Source: Taklimakanibacter sp050251035 (lineage in GTDB: Bacteria; Pseudomonadota; Alphaproteobacteria; Rhizobiales; Aestuariivirgaceae). From it: a stretch of 64,000 nucleotides of DNA. The stretch lies in the NCBI GenBank assembly GCA_050251035.1, contig JBFWNN010000010.1:41109-105108 (forward strand). Direction: 5' to 3'. Made by a program: the position numbers and the translations under genes. Within the stretch, counting starts at the first letter, position 1, and each line of letters starts with the position of its first letter. Below, in pieces: positions 7,843 through 18,121 of the stretch. The notes under the pieces are model-generated. The model searched no databases. It was not told the origin of the DNA and saw only the letters and a program-made list of their open reading frames with translations.

Positions 7843-10800
7843 GTGACGAAAAAGTGGCCTAAAGTCCTCCACGGGACGGCGAAGGTTGTAGAGGCGTGGT
7901 CCATGCCACAAGCACAACCGTCGATAAGCTGCGGTTGCCGCGCGACAGGCGCCAGTGTTGTCCGTGTGCTCACCGTTACGGTTGGCTTGACCTTCATATT
8001 TGGGAATCTGGGCGCCGCCAGCGTTGGCGCTCAGGCGATCTTCACCGAGAACGGCGGCACCGGGGACCCGGGTGACAGCGGTGAAAAGGCCGGGACTGGC
8101 GGCACTGGCGGAACCATCATCGAATCAAATGGTGTGAATTTCAATGTTCCCGGCCCGGCATTCGCGGGAACTGCTAATGGCGGTGACGGCGGGCCGGGCG
8201 GCGGGGCCACGGCTCCCGATTTCTGCGACGATGACGGTTGTGATGGCGGCGACGGCGGGCCGGGTGGAACCGTGGACCTCACCAACAGCGGAAACCTCAC
8301 GACGTCGAGCAATGGCGCGATCATTGCCATCGCCAATGGTGGCAATGGCGGTCACGGTGGCGATTCGGACATCAACAATGCCGGCGAGGGCGGAACGGGC
8401 GGCATGGGTGGGACCGTCACCGCGCGGAGCTCGACAGGCGCCATCATCACAACCGGCCCGAACTCCGTCGGCATTCTGGTCCTCTCTACTGGCGGCAGGG
8501 GCGGGAATGGTGGCGATTCCGGTGTCTCAGGTGAAGGTGGGACAGGCGGATTCGGCGGGGCCGGCGGCACGGCGACAGTCAACAATTCAAGTGGCATAAC
8601 GACATCCGGAAACGGTTCGGCGGGCATTGTTGCGCGCAGCGTCGGCGGTCGTGGCGGTGATGGCGGGGAAGGCGGCGATATCATCGGGCCAGGCGGTGGC
8701 GGTGGTGCCACCGGCAATGGCGGGAATGTCTTCGTCACCAATAGCGGCGTCATCCTGACCAACAACGATAATTCCTTCGGCATTTTCGCCCAGAGCACGG
8801 GTGGCTCGGCGGGGGCCGCCGGCAGCGGGACCATCTTCGGCATCGTCAGTTTCGCCGGTGACACGCAGAGCGGTGGAGCCGGCGGCAACGTGACCGTCGA
8901 CACCACCGGAGGGTCGATCACCACTCACGGCAAGGGATCGGCCGCCATCATGGCGCAGAGTGTTGGCGGCGGCGGCGGTGCCGGCGGCACCGGTGCCAGT
9001 CTCGTCGGCTTCGGCGGCGCCGGTGGCGCAGGTGGCGCCGGCCAGACCGTCAATGTGACGAATCGGGCGGCGCTGGTGACGACCGATCATGGCTCGGGCG
9101 GCATCGTGGCGCAGAGTGTGGGTGGCGGCGGCGGTTCGGCCGGAGCGGCGGCAGGTCTCGTGGCGATCGGTGGCGGTGGCGGCGCGGGTGGAGCCGGCGG
9201 CGCCGTGGATGTCAAGAACTTCAACAGCATCGATGTTTCGGGCAACGGCGCCGATGCCGACTTTGGCAATTATGGCATCTTCGCGCAAAGCCTCGGCGGC
9301 AGCGGCGGCTCGGCGAGCGGGTCCGGCGGACTTGTGGCCATTGGCGGCACCGCGGGCGGCGGCGGCAATGCGAGCACGGTCTCCGTCACCAATGACAGCA
9401 GCATAATAAGCCACTGCACCGATTGCCGGGATGCGGGCGCCATCTATGCGCAGAGCATCGGCGGCGGTGGCGGGCGCGGCGGCAACAGCGGCGGCTTGTT
9501 CGCGATCGGCGGATCCGGCGGCAGCGGTGGCACCGCAGGTGCCGTTACCGTGACCAACGGCGGCACTCTCGAAACCCATGGGACGTTCTCGCGCGGGATC
9601 TTCGCCCAGAGCATCGGCGGCGGAGGCGGCGATGGCGGCTTTGCCGGCGGCGTCTTCACCGGCGGTGGTGCCGGTGGTGAAGGCGGCAGCGCCGCGAACC
9701 CGTTGCGCATCGGCGGCAAGGGCACTGAAGATATCCGCACCAATCAAATCGGCCAGGGCGTCACCGTCCACAACTCGGGCAAGATCACGACAACAGGCGA
9801 TGCCTCGCAAGGCATTTTCGCCCAAAGTGTCGGCGGCGGCGGCGGCAATGGCGGCGGTTCGGTTTCCGTCGGCGCTTTCCTGGCGGTTGCCGTCGGCGGC
9901 ACCGGAGCCATCGGCGGCGATGGCGGGCTGGTGACCGTGAACAATATCTCACAAGCCGGCACGCCCGGTCCGCTCATCCAAACAAGCGGTGAACGGTCGG
10001 CTGGCATATTCGCGCAAAGCGTCGGCGGCGGCGGCGGCAGCGGCGGCTTCGCCGTGGCGGTCTCGGGCGGCATTTTCGGCGGGCTCACGGCGGCCATGGG
10101 TGGCGATGGCGCGGAAGGTGGCGACGGCGGCGTAGTCGAAGTCCATTCGAATGGAGAGATCAAGACGCTGAAGTCGTTTTCATCCGGCATCTATGCCGAG
10201 TCGATCGGCGGCGGCGGCGGCCGCGGCGGCTTTTCCGTCGCGGCGGGCGCGACCCTCAACGGTGTGCAGGCGACGCTGAGCTTCGGTGGCGCCGGCGCCG
10301 GTGGCGGCACGGGCAATGAGGTCACGGTCGCCAATGCGTCCAAGATCACGACGGGCTGCGCCGATACGAACTGTGTGTCCGATGAATCGCATGGAATTTT
10401 CGCGAGCTCGGTCGGCGGTGGCGGCGGGTCGGGCGGTTTCAGCATCGCTGCGGGTGCCGCCACCTATGGCGCCGTCGGTGCCAGCTTCGGTGGAAATGCC
10501 GGAGCCGGAAACAACTCCAACGTCGTGGATGTCGACAATGACGGCGAGATCACCACCTACGGCCAGCAGTCGCATGGCATCCTGGCGCAATCGATCGGCG
10601 GCGGCGGTGGCTCGGGCGGCTTCAGCGGCAGCCTGGCCTTCAGCCTCACCGCCGGCGGCAGCGCGGCTTTGGCCTTCGGCGGTGACGGCGGTCCGGGCGG
10701 CGCCGGCAATACGGTCATCGTCGACAATGACGCCAATATAGAGACTTTCGGGAACGGCTCGAACGGCATCCTGGCGCAGTCGATCGGCGGCGGCGGCGGC

Positions 10801-13800
10801 AATGGCGGCTTTGCCGGAGCGATCTCCTTCACCATCCAGGGCGTCGGCTCCTTCGCCAATTCGGTCGGTGGTACGGCGGGCGAAGGCTCGCTGGGCAGGG
10901 ATGTGACCGTCACGCATGCGGGCGCGATCAAGACGCATAGCGACAATGCCACGGGCATTTTCGCGCAAAGCGTCGGTGGCGGCGGCGGCAATGGCGGGTT
11001 CTCTCTCGCCGCAGCCGGCACGATCACCGGCGACGCGGCCGCCCAGTCGGTCGGCGGCAAGGGCGGCACGGGCGGCAGGAGCGGCGTCGTCAAGGTCGGA
11101 ACCGCCACGGATTTCGTCAGCGGGTCGATCGAAACGTCCGGCGCGCAATCCCACGGCATTCAGGCGCAGAGCATCGCGGGCGGCGGCGGCAATGGCGGCT
11201 TCAGCGTCGGGGCCGGATTCAGCCTGAACGGCAACAGCAATGCCGGCAGCGTCGGCGGCAAAGGCGGCAGCGCCCAGCATGCCTCTCAGTTCATCACGGT
11301 CGATGGCCAGCAGGTCGAAATCGCCAGCGTCGAGGTCCACAGCAATGCCCGCATCGTCACGGGCGCTGAATGCGCGGAGACCGGCGCAGACTGCCGGGCT
11401 TCCGGTTCGCACGGCATTTTCGCGCAGAGCGTCGGCGGCGGCGGCGGCTCCGGCGGCTTCAGCATCGGCGTCGATTTCAGCATGAAGGGCAATGCCAAGG
11501 CGAACAGCGTCGGCGGCAGCGGCGCGGGCGGCGGCGACGGCGGTATCGTCCTGGTCGAGTCGGGCGGGGAGATCACGACCAGAGGACCGAGCTCGCACGG
11601 CATTTTCGCGCAGAGCGTCGGCGGCGGCGGCGGCAGTGGCGCGTTCTCGATCGCGGGTTCGGTTACTTTGGAAGCCGAAGCGAAGACCCAGAATGTCGGC
11701 GGTTCCGGTGGTGCCGCGGGCAATGGCGGCGAGGTCACAGTCAATGTTCGCAACAACATCACGACCGTGGGCGTGCTTTCCCACGGCGTCCTGGCCCAGA
11801 GTGTCGGCGGCGGCGGCGGCGATGGCGGGTTCAGCCTCGGTGCGGGCTTCTCCCTCAAGGGCGACGCGAGCACCAGCAGCATCGGCGGCGATGGCGGCGG
11901 TGGCGGCGACGGCAAGAAAGTCACGGTGAATGTGGGCTCGCCCGAGACGCCACAGTTCTTCCCCACGATCCACACGAAAAAGGACGGCTCCGTCGGCGTG
12001 TTCGCCCAGAGCGTCGGCGGTGGCGGCGGTTCGGGTGGTTTCTCCGGCGCGCTCTCTCTCGCGCTCAATGGAAAGGCTGAGAACAAGGTCGGCGGTGACG
12101 GCGGAGCTTCGGGCGGCAGGGGCGGCAAAGGCGGCGAAGTTCAGGTTTCCAACTGGGGCACAATCAAGACGGAAGGCGACAATGCCGCGGGTGTCCTGGC
12201 TCAGAGCGTCGGCGGCAGCGGCGGCAATGGCGGCTTCTCCGTCAGCGGCACACTGGGCGACTCCTCGGCAGTGAGCGACACTGTCGGTGGGGCCGGTGGT
12301 GGCGGCGGGCATTCATCGAAGGTTCAGGTCGACAATTTCGGATTGATCGAGACGAGCGGCAACTTCTCGCACGGCATCATCGCCCAATCGACCGGCGGCA
12401 GCGGCGGCAATGGCGGCTTTTCGATCGGCCTCGATGTGGGGTTGAGCGGAAACCAGGGCACGGCCGCTAGCAAGGTCGGCGGCGGCGCCGGTGGAGCCGG
12501 TGGCGCGGGCGGCGAGGTCGTGGTCAACAATGAGGGCACGATCAGGGTCACCGGCAACAATGCTTTCGGTGTCTTCGCGCAGAGCGTCGGCGGCGGCGGC
12601 GGTGCCGGCGGCATTGCCGGCGGCCTCTCTGTGGGCGGCTCGGTCGAGAGCGCGGTCGGCGGGCAGGGCGGCCAAGGCGGCAATGGCGGCGATGTCACGG
12701 TCATCAGCGATGGCGACATCTTCATCACCGGCAACAATTCCTCCGCCGTGTTTGCGCAAAGTGTGGCGGGAAGCGGCGGATGGAGCGGTCTTGCCATCGG
12801 GCTCGGAACCAACTCGAATTCGGACGGAGTCAAGCTCGGTCTCGGATCGAAAGACGTCACAGAGTGCCTTTCCGTGGAGGGGATCAAGGAGTGCCTCCCC
12901 TCCGGCGGGCAGCAGGGCAAGGTCACGATCACCATTGACGGCGAGACCACCGTTACCGACGGCGCCCTGTCCTATGGCCTGCTGGCGCAAGCCATTGCCG
13001 GCGGCGGCGGCGCAATCGGCAGCGTCCTGGACGGCGTGCTGAATTTCACCGGCAGCGATGTCGTGATCGACGTCGGCTCGGATAACTCACTCATCGACAG
13101 CGCCGCGCAGGTGTCCGGCACCTATGGCAATAATTCGACACAGAAAGGCCGGGGCTCCATCGGTCTCATCGCGCAGTCGATCGGCGGCGGCGGCGGCACC
13201 AGCGGCGTGGTGATGGACACAGCCAATCTCAATGAAGACGGCAGCGACCAGTTCCTGATCCGCGTCGGCGGTCTCAGCACCAAGGCGGAGAACAACGGCG
13301 GCGGAAGCGGCGGCGGTTTCGACTTTACCGCGCAAGGCACGGTCACGACCGAGGAGCGGAACGCGATCGGTGTTCTCTCCCAGACGATCGGTGGTGGTGG
13401 CGGCGTCGGAAACCTTTCCGTCAACACGGTCGGCAATTCCGCCAGCAGGCTCGCCATCACTCTTGGCGGATCGCAACTGACCCAAGGCGACGGCGGACCC
13501 ACGTCGACGGTGAAGACTCAGGAGCAGGTCACGACCAAAGGCATCCTCAGCCACGGTATGGTGGTGCAATCGATCGGCGGCGGCGGCGGTGTGGCGAATG
13601 TGGTGTTCCAAGGCGGTGTCGCCCTGACGAACGGCGCCACGCTCACCCTCGGTGGTGCGGGCGGCGCCGGCGGCAATGGCGGCGATCTGACGGCGACCGC
13701 TTCGGACATTGTGACAACCGGCGTCGGCGCGATGGGCATTGTCGTCCAGTCGATCGGCGGCGGCGGCGGGTTGACGGGGATCGCGAGCAACGGCCTGATT

Positions 13801-16248
13801 TTCGGACAGAGCGGCTTCCTGCCCGCGACGCCCGTCAATGTCGTCGGCGGCAGCGATGCCGCGGGCAGCGGCGGCGTGGTGACGCTGGCGGCAAATGGCG
13901 ATGTGCACACGGCCGGTTTCGGCGCGCATGGCATCGTGGCGCAATCGATCGGCGGCGGCGGCGGCATCGCCGGCGGTGGCCTGTTCAGGACCACGCTCGC
14001 CGGCTCCGGCGGCTTTGCCGGCAGTGTCGGCGGCGAGGGGACGGCCAAGGACGTCAGTGTGACGACGTTCCGGAATGTGGTGGTGGTGGGACAGAACAGT
14101 GTCGGCATCTTCGGCCAGAGCGCCGCTCCCGATGGCGCAGCGAAGGTCGGCATCAAGATCGACAAATCCGGCAATGGCGTCGGCCTGATCTGGGCAGCCA
14201 GCGGCACGGGCGCCGCAGTGCAGATCGCCGATGGCCTGGGCAATACGCTTGCGACAAACGGGACGCTTTATGCGCAGGGCACGCTTGCGGGCTCGGGTCT
14301 GCCGGCCAATCTCAACGGGCTTGCCTTTCTGGGCGGCGCCGGAGACGAAGCCGCCACCAATCTGGCCTACGCCTTTCCTGCGCTCCCCTTGCCCACGACG
14401 CCATTCGGTTTCGGTGCCGATTACGGCGTCGTTTTCGATCTGACGTCGGGCGCCATCGATCCCGTCACCGGCCTGCCGGTCTTCGATGCCGGGACACGCA
14501 CCAGCAATGTCATCGGCAATATCAATGCCGCCGCCGGCAACAACATATTCACCAACGAAGCCGGTGCGCTTTTCATCACCGATCAGTTCGTCACGCTGGA
14601 CGACGACGGGACACCGGCTCCTCTCATCTCGGGCCAACAGGTGCTTGCCAATAGCGGCCTGCTGTCGCCGGGCGATCGCGGCAAGGTGCAAGTGACGGGC
14701 ATCGCCGGTAACTTCACCGAATCGGCCTCAGGCGTCTATTTCATCGACATCGATCTCAACCAGCAGAATACCGGCAACCAGGTCACGGACCGGCTGAATG
14801 TCACCGGTGGATCGGGCGTCGGCGGCCAGGGCGGGCTGCTCTTGCTCTCCATCAACAAGGCCTTCACCGAATATGTCATCGTCAGCTCGGAGGCCGGAAC
14901 GAGCGACAATGGATTCGTGCCGGAGCTTGCACGCCCGGCCATCGGTTTCGACTTCAACGTGAAAGTCGAGAATGGCAACAAGGACCTGGTGCTGTTTGCC
15001 GACAAGCCGCCTTTCGTCGATCTTCTCAAGGATCCGGCCTCGGGAACGACGGATCCGAATGTCTGGCGCATGGGCGAGGGGCTCGACAATATCGAGCAGG
15101 CGATAACGGTCAATAATCCTTTCAACTACCTCATCAATCTGCTGCGGCTCTACCCGAAGGATGATCCGAAGGCGTTCGGCGATGCGATCGCCTCACTGAC
15201 GCCGAGCCAGGCGCCGCATCTGTTCGAAGCGACCTTCCGGCGCAACATGGGGTTCCTCAACCAGATGACCGAATGCCCCAAGGACTTCGAGCAGGGCTTC
15301 TTCCTCGACCGGCGGAACTGCCTGTGGATGCAGGGCAATTACGGCGAATATGATCGCGAGAGCGTCGAAGACAGCCCGACCAATGACGACAACTGGAATG
15401 CCATGGCCATCGGTGTCCACGCCGAGGTCGATGAGCATTGGCAACTGGGCTTCGGCATCGAGCGAACCGAATACAATTCCAACCAGGATCGCAACGGATC
15501 GCCCCTGTCGACGCTCGACGGCGAGATCTACCAGCTCGGCGTGTCGGCCAATTATCGCAATGGCGGTTTCGGCGTCGGCCTGGTGGCGGCGGGCTCCTTT
15601 GGCGACTGGACCGCCAAGCGTTTCGTCAATGTCAACGGCTTCACGCAGAACTTCACGAACTTCATCGGCATCGGACAGAATGCGGCCGGCGTCGAGCAGC
15701 CCATCTTCGCCGACAATGAAATCGTGTTCGACGGGATTTCCGGCACCGCCGAGAGCTCGCCCGAGGTGACCTCGTTCAATCCGCGCCTCCGCCTCAGCTA
15801 TACCGAGACATTCGGCAGTGTCGACGTGCTGCCGTTCTTCGATATCGACGGCTACATCCTGCATACGGATGCCCGCGAGGAGGGTGGGGTCGGGCTCGCC
15901 AATCTCAAATACCCGGCGAATACCGAGACCACGGTCACCTTCACGCCCGGCCTCGAACTGGGGGGCACCGGCCTGGTCACCGATTATACGGCGGTGCGCG
16001 CCTTCGTGCGGGGGAGCGTCGTGTTCTCGACCGACGACTCATGGACGGCCGAGACGCAATTCGTCGCGGCGCCCGAAGGCCTCCCCGACATCGAGATCAT
16101 CGACAAGTTCGACGATATACTCGGCAAGATCGATGCCGGCTTCATCGTGATCGGTCCCGGTGGGCAGTTCCGCGTCAACTACAGCGGGGCGTTCGGGGAG
16201 ACCACCGAGCAGCACGAAGTCAATGGCGAGCTCGCCTATCGGTTCTGA
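7843..16248 (+). CDS. Giant glycine-rich autotransporter (type Va secretion) adhesin-like protein
   Basis: This is a single open frame of 2,801 residues. A GTG start gives an extended signal region (about 65 residues, hydrophobic core VLTVTVGLTFIFGN, ending VGAQA); ATG 7903 is an alternative. Residues about 66-2090 are a passenger of some 29 repeats of 60-90 residues, each with a core close to GIFAQSVGGGGGSGGF followed by GG-rich turns and a V-x-V-x-N strand. Residues about 2200-2400 resemble the pertactin-like junction (GLLSPGDRGK, then VYFIDIDL and DRLNVTGG). About 2485-2801 is the beta-barrel translocator ending in YRF, the C-terminal Phe read by the BAM complex. Such proteins are exported to the surface and often serve in adhesion or biofilm. 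It is flanked by 187 bases with no other gene upstream and a convergent gene 2 bases downstream. The ligand is unknown. Confidence 0.9.
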   Translation: MTKKWPKVLHGTAKVVEAWSMPQAQPSISCGCRATGASVVRVLTVTVGLTFIFGNLGAASVGAQAIFTENGGTGDPGDSGEKAGTGGTGGTIIESNGVNFNVPGPAFAGTANGGDGGPGGGATAPDFCDDDGCDGGDGGPGGTVDLTNSGNLTTSSNGAIIAIANGGNGGHGGDSDINNAGEGGTGGMGGTVTARSSTGAIITTGPNSVGILVLSTGGRGGNGGDSGVSGEGGTGGFGGAGGTATVNNSSGITTSGNGSAGIVARSVGGRGGDGGEGGDIIGPGGGGGATGNGGNVFVTNSGVILTNNDNSFGIFAQSTGGSAGAAGSGTIFGIVSFAGDTQSGGAGGNVTVDTTGGSITTHGKGSAAIMAQSVGGGGGAGGTGASLVGFGGAGGAGGAGQTVNVTNRAALVTTDHGSGGIVAQSVGGGGGSAGAAAGLVAIGGGGGAGGAGGAVDVKNFNSIDVSGNGADADFGNYGIFAQSLGGSGGSASGSGGLVAIGGTAGGGGNASTVSVTNDSSIISHCTDCRDAGAIYAQSIGGGGGRGGNSGGLFAIGGSGGSGGTAGAVTVTNGGTLETHGTFSRGIFAQSIGGGGGDGGFAGGVFTGGGAGGEGGSAANPLRIGGKGTEDIRTNQIGQGVTVHNSGKITTTGDASQGIFAQSVGGGGGNGGGSVSVGAFLAVAVGGTGAIGGDGGLVTVNNISQAGTPGPLIQTSGERSAGIFAQSVGGGGGSGGFAVAVSGGIFGGLTAAMGGDGAEGGDGGVVEVHSNGEIKTLKSFSSGIYAESIGGGGGRGGFSVAAGATLNGVQATLSFGGAGAGGGTGNEVTVANASKITTGCADTNCVSDESHGIFASSVGGGGGSGGFSIAAGAATYGAVGASFGGNAGAGNNSNVVDVDNDGEITTYGQQSHGILAQSIGGGGGSGGFSGSLAFSLTAGGSAALAFGGDGGPGGAGNTVIVDNDANIETFGNGSNGILAQSIGGGGGNGGFAGAISFTIQGVGSFANSVGGTAGEGSLGRDVTVTHAGAIKTHSDNATGIFAQSVGGGGGNGGFSLAAAGTITGDAAAQSVGGKGGTGGRSGVVKVGTATDFVSGSIETSGAQSHGIQAQSIAGGGGNGGFSVGAGFSLNGNSNAGSVGGKGGSAQHASQFITVDGQQVEIASVEVHSNARIVTGAECAETGADCRASGSHGIFAQSVGGGGGSGGFSIGVDFSMKGNAKANSVGGSGAGGGDGGIVLVESGGEITTRGPSSHGIFAQSVGGGGGSGAFSIAGSVTLEAEAKTQNVGGSGGAAGNGGEVTVNVRNNITTVGVLSHGVLAQSVGGGGGDGGFSLGAGFSLKGDASTSSIGGDGGGGGDGKKVTVNVGSPETPQFFPTIHTKKDGSVGVFAQSVGGGGGSGGFSGALSLALNGKAENKVGGDGGASGGRGGKGGEVQVSNWGTIKTEGDNAAGVLAQSVGGSGGNGGFSVSGTLGDSSAVSDTVGGAGGGGGHSSKVQVDNFGLIETSGNFSHGIIAQSTGGSGGNGGFSIGLDVGLSGNQGTAASKVGGGAGGAGGAGGEVVVNNEGTIRVTGNNAFGVFAQSVGGGGGAGGIAGGLSVGGSVESAVGGQGGQGGNGGDVTVISDGDIFITGNNSSAVFAQSVAGSGGWSGLAIGLGTNSNSDGVKLGLGSKDVTECLSVEGIKECLPSGGQQGKVTITIDGETTVTDGALSYGLLAQAIAGGGGAIGSVLDGVLNFTGSDVVIDVGSDNSLIDSAAQVSGTYGNNSTQKGRGSIGLIAQSIGGGGGTSGVVMDTANLNEDGSDQFLIRVGGLSTKAENNGGGSGGGFDFTAQGTVTTEERNAIGVLSQTIGGGGGVGNLSVNTVGNSASRLAITLGGSQLTQGDGGPTSTVKTQEQVTTKGILSHGMVVQSIGGGGGVANVVFQGGVALTNGATLTLGGAGGAGGNGGDLTATASDIVTTGVGAMGIVVQSIGGGGGLTGIASNGLIFGQSGFLPATPVNVVGGSDAAGSGGVVTLAANGDVHTAGFGAHGIVAQSIGGGGGIAGGGLFRTTLAGSGGFAGSVGGEGTAKDVSVTTFRNVVVVGQNSVGIFGQSAAPDGAAKVGIKIDKSGNGVGLIWAASGTGAAVQIADGLGNTLATNGTLYAQGTLAGSGLPANLNGLAFLGGAGDEAATNLAYAFPALPLPTTPFGFGADYGVVFDLTSGAIDPVTGLPVFDAGTRTSNVIGNINAAAGNNIFTNEAGALFITDQFVTLDDDGTPAPLISGQQVLANSGLLSPGDRGKVQVTGIAGNFTESASGVYFIDIDLNQQNTGNQVTDRLNVTGGSGVGGQGGLLLLSINKAFTEYVIVSSEAGTSDNGFVPELARPAIGFDFNVKVENGNKDLVLFADKPPFVDLLKDPASGTTDPNVWRMGEGLDNIEQAITVNNPFNYLINLLRLYPKDDPKAFGDAIASLTPSQAPHLFEATFRRNMGFLNQMTECPKDFEQGFFLDRRNCLWMQGNYGEYDRESVEDSPTNDDNWNAMAIGVHAEVDEHWQLGFGIERTEYNSNQDRNGSPLSTLDGEIYQLGVSANYRNGGFGVGLVAAGSFGDWTAKRFVNVNGFTQNFTNFIGIGQNAAGVEQPIFADNEIVFDGISGTAESSPEVTSFNPRLRLSYTETFGSVDVLPFFDIDGYILHTDAREEGGVGLANLKYPANTETTVTFTPGLELGGTGLVTDYTAVRAFVRGSVVFSTDDSWTAETQFVAAPEGLPDIEIIDKFDDILGKIDAGFIVIGPGGQFRVNYSGAFGETTEQHEVNGELAYRF

Positions 16249-16249
16249 G

Positions 16250-16708
16250 CTAACTCTTGCTGCAGGCGCGGACCAGGCTCTCGAAGTCCGAGCCTTCGAG
16301 GGGGAAGGTGTTCTCCTCCGTTCCCGTCTTCACGGTGAAGCGGTCGGTCTCACGCAGAGTCTTGAACAGGGGATCGCCCGCCGGGATCGCGGCTTCGGCG
16401 CTGGTCGTCGCCGCCATCTCATTGGGTGTCGTCAGGCCGGCATAGACGAAGGTCTTGCCGGCCGCGCTGATGGCGAGCTCGATCTTCTGATCGGGCTTCA
16501 GGTCGTCGCCGGCGTCGGGAACGAACACGCGGATCTCACCCGATTGCAAGACGCAGCCGAAGCTGATGCCGGCGTCCTCCGATTCGGGGACGCCGAAGAC
16601 GAGGTAGGCGTCCTCATCGGCGGTATCGAAAATCCATTCGCGTTCCTGTGCCCATGCCGGCACTGCCGCACAGACTAGAAAAGCGGCCAGCACGCAACGC
16701 TGCCACAT
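16250..16708 (-). CDS. Secreted hypothetical protein
   Basis: This 152-residue protein has a Sec signal peptide (residues 1-20, AAFLVCAAVPAWA). The mature region has two Cys (FGCVLQSGEI and VRACSKS), which could form a disulfide, and a predominantly strand-like pattern. It shares the style, length and Cys pattern of small periplasmic hypothetical proteins found in Rhizobiales, but no named domain is recognised. It converges on the autotransporter gene with only 2 bases between stops, leaving no room for a separate terminator. Confidence 0.6.
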   Translation of the reverse strand: MWQRCVLAAFLVCAAVPAWAQEREWIFDTADEDAYLVFGVPESEDAGISFGCVLQSGEIRVFVPDAGDDLKPDQKIELAISAAGKTFVYAGLTTPNEMAATTSAEAAIPAGDPLFKTLRETDRFTVKTGTEENTFPLEGSDFESLVRACSKS

Positions 16709-16786
16709 GTCACCCTCTCCGACCCCTCATGCTGAAGGGCACCCGCGCGAATCATAGCCGAGTTGCGCGGCAGCGGTAAGACCCGG

Positions 16787-17089
16787 TCAGCTTCCGACCG
16801 GCGGCTGCGCCTGCGATGAGCGGCCGGCGACCTTGGTGATGATCCAGGCGACCCCCAGGATCGCGAGCGCGACGACCGCCCATACGATGACGGCGGCGAC
16901 TTCCCCGACATTCTGGACGAGCAGGGCCAGCCAGTTGATCAGCTCGACCGTCTCGGCATCGCCGCCGACCTTGTCGGCGTTGTTGGCGGCAAGGCCGGTC
17001 ACCGCGCCGATGATCCAGTAGCCCAGGGCGGCGATTGCCGTCCACAAGCCGACGCCCAGCCAGGCAATGACCCAAATGAGGTTCTTCAC
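16787..17089 (-). CDS. Small hypothetical membrane protein
   Basis: This 100-residue protein has two clear membrane segments, about residues 4-34 (IAWLGVGLWTAIAALGYWII) and 52-82 (LALLVQNVGEVAAVIVWAVV then ALAILGVAWII), and a short basic tail. It starts at the overlap with the end of the DUF4112 gene (the stop of that gene and this ATG share bases at 17086-17089), so the two are translationally coupled. No family name is recognised, and no function is proposed beyond membrane location. Confidence 0.65.
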   Translation of the reverse strand: MKNLIWVIAWLGVGLWTAIAALGYWIIGAVTGLAANNADKVGGDAETVELINWLALLVQNVGEVAAVIVWAVVALAILGVAWIITKVAGRSSQAQPPVGS

Positions 17090-17469
17090 ACGCGTGTTTC
17101 CCGTTCGAAATGTTCGAGCAGCAGCTTCAGATTGCGCGTATTGGACTTGAACAATACGTCGAAAATGTCTCCGGCGATGGGAATGGCGCCAAGGCCTGTG
17201 TCGACGGCGACATTGCCGATCATGCGCGCGATGAGCCGGGGCGGCGCGCCGAGGCGCACGGCTTCCATGAGGGCGAAGGCCGAAATGCCGAGGCCGATCA
17301 CATCGCCGGCGCCCGGAACGAGGCCGAGCGCCGAATCGGCGCCGAAGCGGATGCGCGTCCCCGGGATGCGAAGGGCCGAATCCATGAGATGCGCGAGACG
17401 CTTCAGCCGCGCGAGGCTGCGGGCGCGGCCGTCGAGATCAAAGGCGGCGGCAGTGGCAAAGGCGGTCAT
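17086..17469 (-). CDS. DUF4112 domain protein
   Basis: This 127-residue protein matches the DUF4112 family (PF13430): ARLKRLAHLMDSALRIPGTRIRFGADSALGLVPGAGDVIG is followed by a second block, GNVAVDTGLGAIPIAGDIFD, and FKSNTRNLKLL near the end. The glycine- and proline-bearing hydrophobic stretches suggest a membrane-associated protein. The family has no assigned function. It is the first gene of a two-gene minus-strand unit with the membrane protein that follows, and it is divergent from rnpB. Confidence 0.85.
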   Translation of the reverse strand: MTAFATAAAFDLDGRARSLARLKRLAHLMDSALRIPGTRIRFGADSALGLVPGAGDVIGLGISAFALMEAVRLGAPPRLIARMIGNVAVDTGLGAIPIAGDIFDVLFKSNTRNLKLLLEHFERETRV

Positions 17470-17581
17470 CGCATTCCCTCCCGGAACCGCTGTTAGATGG
17501 GGGATGGTGCGGCGGTTTCAACGGTTTTTTCGGTTGTTCCATGGGCGGTTGACGGGAGGTCGCCGGGCCCCTAACTGTCCT

Positions 17582-17970
17582 GAGCCAGCTGGCCGGATGA
17601 CCGCCGGGGAGGTGCAAGCCTTCCGGGAGGAAAGTCCGGGCTCCATGGAAATACGGTGCCGGGTAACGCCCGGCGGGGGTGACCCCAGGGATAGTGCCAC
17701 AGAAAACAGACCGCTTCAGATCCGTCCGAAGCAAGGGTGAAACGGTGCGGCAAGAGCGCACCGCGCGGCCGGCAACGGGCGCGGCACGGTAAACCCCACC
17801 GGGAGCAAGACCGAATAGGGGTGGCGCGGGCCGCGAGGCCCAGGGTGCTTTTCCAACCCGCCACCCGGGTTGGTCGCGCGAAGCGCATGGCGACATGCGC
17901 TCCAGATGAATGGTCATCCAGCGTCCGAAAGGGCGTGGACAGAACCCGGCTTACAGGCCGGCTGGCGCTT
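17582..17970 (+). ncRNA. rnpB: RNase P RNA (M1 RNA), bacterial type A
   Basis: The segment carries the universal RNase P RNA blocks in order: GAGGAAAGTCCGGGCTCC near 17625-17643 (CR I), ACAGAAAACAGACCGC (CR II/III region), GGTAAACCCCACCGGGAGCAAG near 17790-17810 (CR IV region), GGTGGCGCGGGCC, and near the 3' end the block GACAGAACCCGGCTTACAGG (CR V). The first and last bases pair as helix P1 (GCCAGC at 17584 with GCTGGC at 17961). It is the catalytic RNA that trims tRNA 5' ends. TTGACG at 17549 is a possible -35 box. A hairpin at 17983-18008 lies just downstream but has no T tract, so the 3' end is not certain. Neighbouring rnpB and dcw is a usual alphaproteobacterial arrangement. Confidence 0.95.
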
Positions 17971-18121
17971 TGCCCATTTTCCTGAGCCGAATCCCTCGAA
18001 GCGGCTCAACCTCGTTGATAAGGATTGGCCGCAACATATTGTTCCGGGATGATTCTTCTGTGGCTGAGAAGGGGTGTTCCGCGGCCCGGTTCAAGGTCGC
18101 GGTCGAAACGATTTGTTAAGG

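Noticed and set aside
8587..13087. Long Ala-rich open frames on the minus strand across the autotransporter (for example 10180-12312, 710 codons; 8587-9825, 412 codons)
   Set aside because: They arise because repeated GGC codons read as GCC on the other strand; the products are low-complexity with no domain, and the plus frame has a signal, repeats and a beta barrel.
8041..14090. CRISPR-like or tandem repeat array
   Set aside because: The repeats are degenerate, in frame, 180-270 bases apart and encode a regular protein motif; there are no uniform spacers or cas genes.
17983..18008. Hairpin as the rnpB terminator
   Set aside because: TGAGCCG/CGGCTCA forms a stem, but no T run follows; kept only as a note under rnpB.
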